Assembly (NCBI GenBank): GCA_945927915.1
Contig: CAMEMX010000018.1
Span: forward strand, 1-13,654
Origin: an uncultured Clostridia bacterium
Lineage (GTDB): Bacteria; Bacillota; Clostridia; Oscillospirales; Oscillospiraceae
Direction of reading: 5' to 3'
Length of the DNA: 13,654 nt
A program made the translations under genes and the position numbers. This document shows positions 6,523 through 12,755 of this stretch, in pieces. Every line of letters begins with the position of its first letter. The stretch's first letter is position 1. The notes under the pieces are model-generated. The model was not told the origin of the DNA. It saw nothing but the letters and a program-made list of their open reading frames with translations, and searched no databases.

Positions 6523-8895
6523 ATGACTGACCTGTACGAAAAATCATTGGTCAAGCTCGAACTTGGCTCGGTTCTGGAAATGCTCGCCGGGTGCGCGGGC
6601 AGCGAGGCGGCAAAGGAACGCTGCCGCAAGCTCGCGCCGCTGACCGACGTGGAAGAGATCTCCATTTTGCAGGGGCAGACCAGCGCCGCCTGCAAGCTCA
6701 TCTCGCTCAAAGGCGCGCCGTCGTTCCATGAGCTCAAGGAGATCGCCTCGTCGCTCGAGCGCGCCGACCGCGGCGGCTGCCTGACGCCTGCGGAGCTTCT
6801 GCGCATCGCGGGCGTCCTGCGCTGCATCCGCAACGCGAAGGCGTACTATAACGGCGACTATACGCAGACCGCACTGGATGTCTATTTTCAGACGCTTTCG
6901 CCCAACCGCTATCTGGAGGAAAAGATCAGCAACTCCATTCTCTCCGAGGAGGAGATCGCGGACGCGGCCAGCAGCGAGCTTGCCGATATCCGCCGCCATA
7001 TGCGCATTCAGAGCGCCAAGGTCAAAGAGTCGCTGCAGAAGATCATCACCTCGCCAAGCTACGCCAAATATCTCCGCGACCCGATCATCACCCTGCGCGG
7101 CGACCGCTATGTCGTGCCCGTCAAGAGTGAATATAAAGGTGAGATCCCCGGCCTTGTGCATGACGTCTCGTCCTCCGGTGGCACATTCTTTATTGAGCCG
7201 ATGTCTGCCGTCAACGCCAACAATGCCCTGCGGGAGCTGCTCATCAAGGAACGCAAGGAGATCGAGCGCATCCTCGCCGAGCTTTCGGCGGAGGCGGCGT
7301 CCTTCCGCGAAGGCATCTGCGAGAGCTTTGAAATGCTCGTCACGCTGGACGTGATCTTTGCAAAGGCGCGGCTTTCTCTGCGCATGGACGGCATGGAGCC
7401 GGAGATCCGCACGAACGCGACCATTGAGCTAAACCGCGCCCGTCATCCGCTCATCGATCGCAAGAGCGTCGTGCCGATCACGGTGCGGCTGGGCACGGAT
7501 TTTGACACCCTTATCATCACCGGCCCGAACACCGGCGGCAAGACCGTCACCCTCAAGACCATCGGCCTTCTGACCCTGATGGCCGAGTGCGGCCTGCACA
7601 TCCCTGCCGACCACGGCAGCGCGATCTCCGTTTTCTCGCGTGTGCTTGCCGACATCGGCGACGAGCAGTCGATCGAACAGTCTCTTTCCACCTTCTCGTC
7701 GCACATGAAGAACATCGTCCAGATCGTTGAGGAATGCGACGACGAGACGCTCGTCCTGTTTGATGAGCTGGGCGCGGGCACCGACCCTGCCGAGGGCGCT
7801 GCGCTCGCCACCGCGCTGATCGAATTCTGCCGCAAATGCGGCAGCCGCGTCGCGGCGACGACGCACTACGCCGAGCTGAAGCTCTACGCCATGCGCACGG
7901 ACGGCGTGATGAACGCCTCGTGCGAATTCGATGTGGAGACGCTTCGCCCGACCTATCGTCTGCTCATCGGCATTCCGGGCAAGTCCAATGCCTTTGCCAT
8001 TTCCAAGCGTCTCGGTCTTTCCGAGCTGATCATTGACCAGGCGCGAAGCTACGTCAACGAAAACGACCGCAATTTTGAGGACGTGCTGAACCAGCTCGAG
8101 CAGCAGCGCCAGCAGATGGAAAACGCCAAGCGCGAGGCGGAGCGTCTGCGCCTTGAGACGGAACAGATGCGCACGAAGTCGGAGGAATACTACGCCGAGA
8201 TCAAGCGCGAGCGCGAAAAGGCAGTCCGCAGCGCGCGGGCAGAGGCGCAGACGATCATCGACAACGCGCGCCGCGTCTCGAACGAGGTCAGCGAGGAACT
8301 CAAGCAGCTTCGCAAGCAGATGAAAGACTCCGCCGATGTGCAGGGCACCAACGCGAAGCAGGCCGAGCTGCGCCGCCGCCTGAACGAGGCGGAGGAGGAA
8401 TTCTCCGACCGGCAGAAAGCGCCGCAACGCCCTGCGCCGACGCGCGAGATCAGGGTCGGCGACACCGTGGAGCTGCTGCGCTTCGGCACGAGGGCCAGCG
8501 TGCTTGCCGTCAACAAGGATGGCAGCTACCAGCTTCAGGCCGGGATCATGAAGGTCACGGCACAGCCGAACGAGGTCTACCTGATCGAGGAGACGCAGCA
8601 GCAGACGAAAAAGATCATCGAACGCAGCAAACGCGAATTCCGCAACGTCGCCGGACAGACAGAGCTTGACCTGCGCGGCATGAGCGCGGACGAGGCGGTC
8701 GTGACCCTCGCCAATTTCCTCGACGGCGCGATGCTTGCCAATCTCGCGCAGGTGCGCATCATCCACGGAAAGGGAACCGGCGTACTGCGCAAGGCGGTGC
8801 AGGAGGAATTGAAGCACAACCGCGCCGTCAAGCGTTACCGCCTCGGCGTCTACGGCGAGGGCGAGGACGGCGTGACGATCGCGGAACTGGCATAA
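6523..8895 (+). CDS. mutS2: Endonuclease MutS2
   Basis: The 790-residue product has the whole MutS2 layout: lever/clamp helices (about 1-300), an ATPase domain with Walker A GPNTGGKT (334-341), the STFSSHMKNI signature (389-398) and Walker B LVLFDELGAGTDP (410-422), a long coiled coil (about 515-635), a KOW-like region and a C-terminal Smr nuclease domain (about 714-790) with LDLRG (715-719) and HGKGTG (748-753). MutS2 acts on branched DNA, and in B. subtilis (as RqcU) it splits collided ribosomes. I prefer the ATG at 6523, which has TGAGG 9 bases upstream. An ATG at 6508 overlapping the recO stop would add 5 residues but has no ribosome site. Confidence 0.96.
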   Translation: MTDLYEKSLVKLELGSVLEMLAGCAGSEAAKERCRKLAPLTDVEEISILQGQTSAACKLISLKGAPSFHELKEIASSLERADRGGCLTPAELLRIAGVLRCIRNAKAYYNGDYTQTALDVYFQTLSPNRYLEEKISNSILSEEEIADAASSELADIRRHMRIQSAKVKESLQKIITSPSYAKYLRDPIITLRGDRYVVPVKSEYKGEIPGLVHDVSSSGGTFFIEPMSAVNANNALRELLIKERKEIERILAELSAEAASFREGICESFEMLVTLDVIFAKARLSLRMDGMEPEIRTNATIELNRARHPLIDRKSVVPITVRLGTDFDTLIITGPNTGGKTVTLKTIGLLTLMAECGLHIPADHGSAISVFSRVLADIGDEQSIEQSLSTFSSHMKNIVQIVEECDDETLVLFDELGAGTDPAEGAALATALIEFCRKCGSRVAATTHYAELKLYAMRTDGVMNASCEFDVETLRPTYRLLIGIPGKSNAFAISKRLGLSELIIDQARSYVNENDRNFEDVLNQLEQQRQQMENAKREAERLRLETEQMRTKSEEYYAEIKREREKAVRSARAEAQTIIDNARRVSNEVSEELKQLRKQMKDSADVQGTNAKQAELRRRLNEAEEEFSDRQKAPQRPAPTREIRVGDTVELLRFGTRASVLAVNKDGSYQLQAGIMKVTAQPNEVYLIEETQQQTKKIIERSKREFRNVAGQTELDLRGMSADEAVVTLANFLDGAMLANLAQVRIIHGKGTGVLRKAVQEELKHNRAVKRYRLGVYGEGEDGVTIAELA

Positions 8896-8899
8896 AATC

Positions 8900-8910
8900 T
8901 TACGAAAGCT
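8900..8910 (+). promoter_or_regulatory. Single half-site resembling the HPr leader repeat
   Basis: TTACGAAAGCT upstream of the -35 box shares ACGAAAnCT with the left arm of the inverted repeat at 8954-8971. The two ACGAAA cores are 54 bases apart, about five helical turns, so they could face the same side of the DNA. This may be an auxiliary operator or chance. Confidence 0.25.
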
Positions 8911-8911
8911 G

Positions 8912-8940
8912 TTGACAAACAGGATAAATTCTCGTATATT
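8912..8940 (+). promoter_or_regulatory. Sigma-A-type promoter of the HPr-like gene
   Basis: TTGACA (8912-8917, perfect -35) and TATATT (8935-8940, 5 of 6 for -10) are separated by exactly 17 bases in an AT-rich gap between mutS2 and the HPr-like gene. Transcription would start near 8946-8948, leaving a leader of about 43 bases. This is one of two strong promoters seen in the window. Confidence 0.88.
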
Positions 8941-8953
8941 ATCATATAGCAAT

Positions 8954-8971
8954 TGACGAAATCTTTCGTCA
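8954..8971 (+). promoter_or_regulatory. Perfect inverted repeat in the HPr leader (operator or 5' stem-loop)
   Basis: TGACGAAA-TC-TTTCGTCA is an exact 8-base inverted repeat at about +8 to +25 of the predicted transcript, 4 bases before the ribosome site AAGGAG (8976-8981). It could be an operator for a dimeric repressor blocking early elongation, or an RNA hairpin (7 bp with an AUCU loop) affecting initiation or stability. It does not fit the CcpA cre consensus. Confidence 0.6.
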
Positions 8972-8989
8972 TGTTAAGGAGTGACATGA

Positions 8990-9250
8990 ATGTACACAGA
9001 AAAAACCGTCGTAAAGTGCGAATCCGGCCTTCATAACAAGCAGGCGACCTACTTCATCCAGAAGGCGAACGAGTTCCGTTCGAGCATCTGGATCGAGGCG
9101 GACGAGCGGAAGATCAACGCCAAGAGCCTTCTGGGCGTGCTTTCGATGGGCATCACCAGCGGTACAGAGATCTCTCTGGTCGCCGAGGGCCCCGATGAGG
9201 AAGCCGCAGTCAAAGAGCTTTCCGCAATGCTGGTGAAGGACGTATATTAA
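8990..9250 (+). CDS. HPr/Crh-like phosphocarrier protein
   Basis: This 86-residue protein has the full HPr fold length. His15 is in place in SGLHNKQAT (12-20), and Ser46, the HPr kinase target, is in KINAKSLLGV (41-50). The residues after the histidine differ from the canonical HARPAT: Asn16, Lys17 and Gln18 replace Ala, Arg and Pro, so transfer by phosphotransferase enzymes may be changed. The body (QKANEF, NAKS, SGTEI) resembles Crh, the regulatory HPr paralogue of Bacillus, at least as much as HPr. It may therefore be a regulator phosphorylated on Ser46 that acts with CcpA or on metabolic enzymes rather than a sugar-transport carrier; this is inference. AAGGAG lies 8 bases before the ATG. 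The gene has its own promoter and a trailing hairpin, so it is probably a one-gene unit. Confidence 0.93.
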   Translation: MYTEKTVVKCESGLHNKQATYFIQKANEFRSSIWIEADERKINAKSLLGVLSMGITSGTEISLVAEGPDEEAAVKELSAMLVKDVY

Positions 9251-9263
9251 GAACCGACAGGAT

Positions 9264-9302
9264 GCTGTCCCAAGCGCTGTTGCGTTTGGGACAGCTTTGT
9301 CT
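9264..9302 (+). terminator. Intrinsic terminator after the HPr-like gene
   Basis: GCTGTCCCAAGCGC (9264-9277) pairs with GCGTTTGGGACAGC (9282-9295) as a 14-bp stem with one G-U pair and a TGTT loop. The tail TTTGTCT is only moderately T-rich, so termination may be partial and allow read-through into uvrC, which begins 27 bases past the stem with no obvious promoter of its own. Confidence 0.75.
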
Positions 9303-9322
9303 CTGGAAAGGAAGTGAGGGCG

Positions 9323-11143
9323 TTGACCCGCGAGGAACTGAAGCAGGCGGCGCTCTCGCTGCCGTATGAGCCGGGCGTCTATCTGATGAAGGACGCATCC
9401 GACACGGTGATCTATGTCGGCAAGGCGAAAAAGCTCAAAAACCGCGTTACCCAGTATTTCCAGGACACCGCGTCGCACACGCTGAAAACGCGGCGAATGG
9501 TCGCCTCGGTCGATCATTTTGAGACGATTCGAGCCGCGTCGGAGTTTGAAGCGCTGGTACTGGAATGCTCGCTCATCAAGCACTATATGCCCAAGTACAA
9601 CATCCTGCTCAAGGACGACAAGGGCTACCCCTATCTGCGTCTCGATCTGCGGGAAGCCTATCCGAAGATCACGCTGGAAAACCGCGTAAAGGACGATGGT
9701 GCGCAGTATTTCGGTCCCTATGGCAGCCGCGGACGCTCCAAACAGGTCATCCAGACCATCCGCAGCGTGTTTCGCCTGCCCGATTGCAACCGGAAATTCC
9801 CGCGCGACATCGGCAGGGACCGACCCTGCCTGAATTACCAGATGCAGCGCTGCGACGGCTGGTGCAGACCGGAGAAGACGCAGCAGGAGTACCACGCGCT
9901 GATGGAGCAGGCTGCGCTTCTCCTGTCCGGTAAGCATAAGCCCCTGTGCGAACACTTGCGTGAGCAGATGGAGCAGGCTGCCGAACGGATGGAATTCGAG
10001 CGTGCAGCCGAGTACCGCGACCGTCTGCGCGCCGTCGAGTCGCTTGGCGAACGGCAGCTCGTCACGGCGGGTACAATGGCTGATACGGACGTCATCGGCT
10101 GGCATCAGACAGAGGCAAAGGCGTGCTTTGCCGTGCTGCACTATATCGGCGGCAATCTGATGGACAAGGACTATGAGGTCATCGCCAGACCGGAGGATGA
10201 GGCGGAGGCGCTGTCGGCTATCGTAAAGCAGTATTATCTGTCGCGCCAGGCTGCGCCGAAGCGTGTGCTTCTCCCGTTTGCGATGGAGGACGCCGCGCCG
10301 TTTGCGCAGCTCCTTCTGGAGCAGTTGGAAAAAAACGTGCGCTTCATCGTCCCGCAGCGCGGCGACAACCTCCGGCTTGTTGTGCTGGCGAACCAGAACG
10401 CAAAGGAGGAGGCCGAACGGGCGACAAGCGCCGGCGAACGCCTCAACGGTACGCTGCGTCTGCTTGGCTCGATGCTGAAGCTGCCGGACTATCCGGCGCG
10501 GCTGGAGGCATTTGACATCTCCAACATTGCCGGAACAGACATTGTCGCGTCCATGACGGTTTTTGTCGACGGCAAACCGAAAAAGAGCGATTTCAAGCGC
10601 TTTAAGGTCGAAAATCTGGACGATCAGGACGACTACGCCTCGATGCGGCAGGTCGTCTGCCGCCGGTTCTGCCATTATCTTGACGGCGACAAGGGCTTTG
10701 ACGAACGACCGGACGCCCTCTTGATCGACGGCGGCGTTGTTCATGCGCAGACCGTCCGCGAGGCGCTTTTGGCAATGGGGATCGACCTGCCGGTCTTCGG
10801 CATGGTCAAGGACAACCGGCACCGCACCCGCGCCCTCGTCACGCCCGACGGCGCGGAGATCGGCATCCAGACCACGCCTGCCGTTTTTGCCCTGATCGGC
10901 AGGATCCAGGAGGAGACACACCGTTTTGCCATTACCTACCACCGCACGCTGCGCAGCAAACGCGTGCGCGGCTCGTCCCTTGACGAGATCAAGGGCGTCG
11001 GAGAAAAGCGGCGTCTTGCGCTGTTAAAGCACTTTAAGTCCGTCAGCGCGATCCGAAACGCGACGCTTGACGAGCTGTCGCAGGCCGTTCCGCGCAGCAC
11101 GGCGCAGGCGGTGTATGAATATTTTCATCAACAGGAGCAATAA
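9323..11143 (+). CDS. uvrC: Excinuclease ABC subunit C (UvrC)
   Basis: The roughly 606-residue protein has all UvrC parts: GIY-YIG nuclease domain (PGVYLMKD 17-24, VIYVGKAKKLKNRV 29-42), a Cys cluster C155, C169, C177, C181 as in the iron-sulfur-binding type, UVR domain (about 205-240), RNase H-like 5' nuclease domain with probable catalytic Asp398, Asp437, Asp469 and His540, and C-terminal helix-hairpin-helix (about 555-604). UvrC makes both incisions in nucleotide excision repair with UvrAB. I chose the TTG at 9323 because AAGGAAGTGA ends 5 bases before it and the protein then starts MTREELKQAALSLP, the usual N-terminus. A GTG at 9314 (609 aa) is possible but lies too close to AAGGA. It is followed at 3 bases by rsmD. 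Confidence 0.96.
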   Translation: MTREELKQAALSLPYEPGVYLMKDASDTVIYVGKAKKLKNRVTQYFQDTASHTLKTRRMVASVDHFETIRAASEFEALVLECSLIKHYMPKYNILLKDDKGYPYLRLDLREAYPKITLENRVKDDGAQYFGPYGSRGRSKQVIQTIRSVFRLPDCNRKFPRDIGRDRPCLNYQMQRCDGWCRPEKTQQEYHALMEQAALLLSGKHKPLCEHLREQMEQAAERMEFERAAEYRDRLRAVESLGERQLVTAGTMADTDVIGWHQTEAKACFAVLHYIGGNLMDKDYEVIARPEDEAEALSAIVKQYYLSRQAAPKRVLLPFAMEDAAPFAQLLLEQLEKNVRFIVPQRGDNLRLVVLANQNAKEEAERATSAGERLNGTLRLLGSMLKLPDYPARLEAFDISNIAGTDIVASMTVFVDGKPKKSDFKRFKVENLDDQDDYASMRQVVCRRFCHYLDGDKGFDERPDALLIDGGVVHAQTVREALLAMGIDLPVFGMVKDNRHRTRALVTPDGAEIGIQTTPAVFALIGRIQEETHRFAITYHRTLRSKRVRGSSLDEIKGVGEKRRLALLKHFKSVSAIRNATLDELSQAVPRSTAQAVYEYFHQQEQ

Positions 11144-11146
11144 ACT

Positions 11147-11698
11147 ATGCGTGTGATCACAGGTACGGCGCGCGGCACGAACCTCAAGGCGCCCGACGGT
11201 CTTGCCACAAGGCCGACGGCGGACAGGGTCAAGCAGGCGCTGTTTAATGTATTGCAATATGACATCGCGGGCGACGTTCTCGACCTGTTCGCAGGCTCCG
11301 GTCAGCTCGGCATCGAGGCGCTGAGCAGGGGAGCGCGCAGCGCGGTCTTTATCGACGAACGCCCGGACGCCATCGCGGTCATCCGCGAAAATCTGCGGCG
11401 GACGCATCTTGAGAGCAGGGCGGAGGTCGTGCGCTGCGACTACCTGACCTACCTCTCCCGATGCAGAAAATCCTTCCGACTGATCTTTTTGGACCCACCC
11501 TATGCAGAAAAATATTTAGAAAATGCGTTAAAACGCATCTCGGAAATTGACATTTTGGCGGAAGGTGGTATAATTATCACAGAACGCCCCGTCGGAAAGG
11601 CGCTGGACGACCTGTTTTCCGGCTTGGAACGCTCAAAAGACTACGTCTACGGCAAAACGATCATCACCCTGTTTCGCCGTGCAAAGGAAGATTTATGA
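11147..11698 (+). CDS. rsmD: 16S rRNA (guanine(966)-N(2))-methyltransferase RsmD
   Basis: This 183-residue protein matches RsmD. MRVITGTARGTNLKAP (1-16) and TRPTADRVKQALFNVL (21-36) are the family's N-terminal motifs, DLFAGSGQLGIEALSRG (46-62) binds S-adenosylmethionine, and FLDPPY (114-119) is the amino-methyltransferase catalytic motif. It methylates N2 of G966 in 16S rRNA. AGGAG at 11133-11137, within the end of uvrC, precedes the ATG. The stop overlaps coaD by ATGA. The segment coding for residues around 121-146 is unusually AT-rich and uses TTA and ATA codons. It contains a perfect-consensus promoter and a palindrome, so this region probably has a second, regulatory job. Confidence 0.96.
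   Translation: MRVITGTARGTNLKAPDGLATRPTADRVKQALFNVLQYDIAGDVLDLFAGSGQLGIEALSRGARSAVFIDERPDAIAVIRENLRRTHLESRAEVVRCDYLTYLSRCRKSFRLIFLDPPYAEKYLENALKRISEIDILAEGGIIITERPVGKALDDLFSGLERSKDYVYGKTIITLFRRAKEDL
11523..11538 (+). promoter_or_regulatory. Palindrome upstream of the rsmD-internal promoter
   Basis: ATGCGTT-AA-AACGCAT is a perfect 7-base inverted repeat ending 8 bases before the -35 box. It is preceded by an A/T tract AAAAATATTTAGAAAA (11508-11523) that resembles an UP element but is displaced upstream. The repeat could be an activator or repressor site for the coaD promoter; no known regulator consensus was recognised. Confidence 0.45.
11547..11574 (+). promoter_or_regulatory. Consensus sigma-A promoter inside rsmD, driving coaD
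   Basis: TTGACA (11547-11552) and TATAAT (11569-11574) both match perfectly, with a 16-base spacer and an extended -10 TG (TGG-TATAAT). The start would be near 11581, about 114 bases before the coaD ATG, so coaD and the coiled-coil gene can be transcribed separately from uvrC-rsmD. The host codons here (ATT, TTG, GGT, ATA) depart from the GC-ending usage of the gene. Confidence 0.8.
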
Positions 11699-12201
11699 AG
11701 ATCGCCGTTTATCCCGGCAGCTTCGACCCCGTGACGAACGGCCACCTCAATATCATCGAACGCGCAGCGCGTCTGTTTGACGAGGTGATCGTCTGCGTGA
11801 TGGTGAACAGCGAGAAGCGGCCGATGTTTTCCCTCGAGGAACGCAAGCGCTTCCTCACGCGCGTTACGGCGCATTTGCCGAACGTGAAGGTCGATGCCCA
11901 CGCGGGGCTTCTCGCGGAATATGCGCAGCAGCACCATTGCTGCACGATCATCAAGGGTTTGCGCGCAGGCTCCGACTTTGAAAAAGAATTCCAGATGGCT
12001 ATGATCAACCGCAACCTCAATCCGAATCTGGAATCGCTCTTCCTCACCGCCGAGCATCAATATATGTATCTCAGCTCCAGCGCCGTCAAGGAGCTTGGCG
12101 GCTACGGCGCGGACGTCAGCGAATTTCTTCCGCCGGAGATCGTGGCGGATTTTCAGGAAAGAACCAGAAATATCAGAAATCATAAGGAGGCATTACCATG
12201 A
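11695..12201 (+). CDS. coaD: Phosphopantetheine adenylyltransferase (CoaD)
   Basis: This 168-residue protein is a bacterial PPAT, which transfers an adenylyl group from ATP to 4'-phosphopantetheine in the fourth step of coenzyme A synthesis. The nucleotidyltransferase motif YPGSFDPVTNGHLNI (6-20) includes TNGH (14-17). IKGLRAGSDFEKEFQMAMINR (86-106) is the CoaD substrate-binding stretch, and YLSSSAVKEL (125-134) corresponds to the ISSSxVRE motif. AAAGGAAG precedes the ATG, which overlaps the rsmD stop by 4 bases. The stop overlaps the following gene by ATGA. The rsmD-coaD pairing is typical of Firmicutes. A promoter within rsmD probably adds independent expression. Confidence 0.98.
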   Translation: MKIAVYPGSFDPVTNGHLNIIERAARLFDEVIVCVMVNSEKRPMFSLEERKRFLTRVTAHLPNVKVDAHAGLLAEYAQQHHCCTIIKGLRAGSDFEKEFQMAMINRNLNPNLESLFLTAEHQYMYLSSSAVKELGGYGADVSEFLPPEIVADFQERTRNIRNHKEALP

Positions 12202-12698
12202 ACGAACACGGTATTGAAGAACTCATCGGCACATTATATGAGATGGTGCAGGACGCAAGAAGCGTTCCGTTCAGCGGAGATAAATGCTCGATCGAGCGTG
12301 AGCGTGTGCTGGATCTGCTCGACGAGATCAGCAACCGCCTGCCCGGCGAGCTGAAGCAGGCGAAGACCATCGTGGACTCGCGCAGCGAGCTGATCACCAA
12401 CGCCAAGCGTGAGGCCGAGAATATCCGCAAGGCCGCGCAGGCACAGGCACGCCAGATGGTCTCTCAGGAGTCGATCTATCTGGAAGCGAAGGAGCAGGCC
12501 AACGAGATGGTTCGCGCCGCGCAGGAGAAGATCAAGGAGCTCAAGCAGGTCACGAATGATTATGTCGATGATTCTCTGCGCACCACCGAGGAGGCCGTCG
12601 CCCAGGCGCTGGCCGAAATCCGCGACTCCCGCTCCAAGTTCCGTGCGCTCGTCAACCCGCAGGCAAGAAACAATTCCGCCATCATCGAAGACGTGTAA
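12198..12698 (+). CDS. Conserved coiled-coil protein of the Clostridia coaD locus
   Basis: This is a 166-residue, mostly helical, highly charged protein. The N-terminal part (about 1-50) has the pattern IEELIGTLYEMVQDA then SVPFSGDKCSIERERVLDLLDEISNRLP, followed by a long coiled coil (about 52-148) rich in Ala, Glu, Lys and Gln. Similar proteins occur after coaD in many Clostridia and are often labelled ATPase or V-type ATPase subunit H-like, but no nucleotide-binding motif is present here, so that label is not supported. The coiled coil is also reminiscent of DivIVA or ATP synthase subunit b stalks. The function is unknown; a structural or cell-envelope role is only a guess. AAGGAGG lies 7 bases before the ATG, and the start overlaps the coaD stop. 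A strong terminator follows 5 bases after the stop. Confidence 0.9.
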   Translation: MNEHGIEELIGTLYEMVQDARSVPFSGDKCSIERERVLDLLDEISNRLPGELKQAKTIVDSRSELITNAKREAENIRKAAQAQARQMVSQESIYLEAKEQANEMVRAAQEKIKELKQVTNDYVDDSLRTTEEAVAQALAEIRDSRSKFRALVNPQARNNSAIIEDV

Positions 12699-12703
12699 GA
12701 ATT

Positions 12704-12736
12704 AAAACAGGTCAATTCCGCATTGACCTGTTTTTT
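12704..12736 (+). terminator. Strong intrinsic terminator after the coaD unit
   Basis: AAAACAGGTCAAT (12704-12716) pairs perfectly with ATTGACCTGTTTT (12722-12734) around a TCCGC loop and runs into T6 (12731-12736). The A-run before the stem makes it potentially bidirectional. It ends only 20 bases before the next ATG. Confidence 0.93.
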
Positions 12737-12755
12737 AAAAAATCGGGAGGTATTT

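Noticed and set aside
8954..8971. CcpA cre site or LexA box in the HPr leader
   Set aside because: The repeat does not fit cre (TGnAAnCGnTnnCA) or the GAACnnnnGTTC-type SOS box.
7429..10942. Very long open frames on the minus strand opposite mutS2 and uvrC (507 and 657 codons)
   Set aside because: They lie antisense to well-supported genes, encode repetitive Arg/Leu/Ala/Asp-rich sequence with no recognisable domain, and are the expected by-product of GC-ending codons in the real genes.
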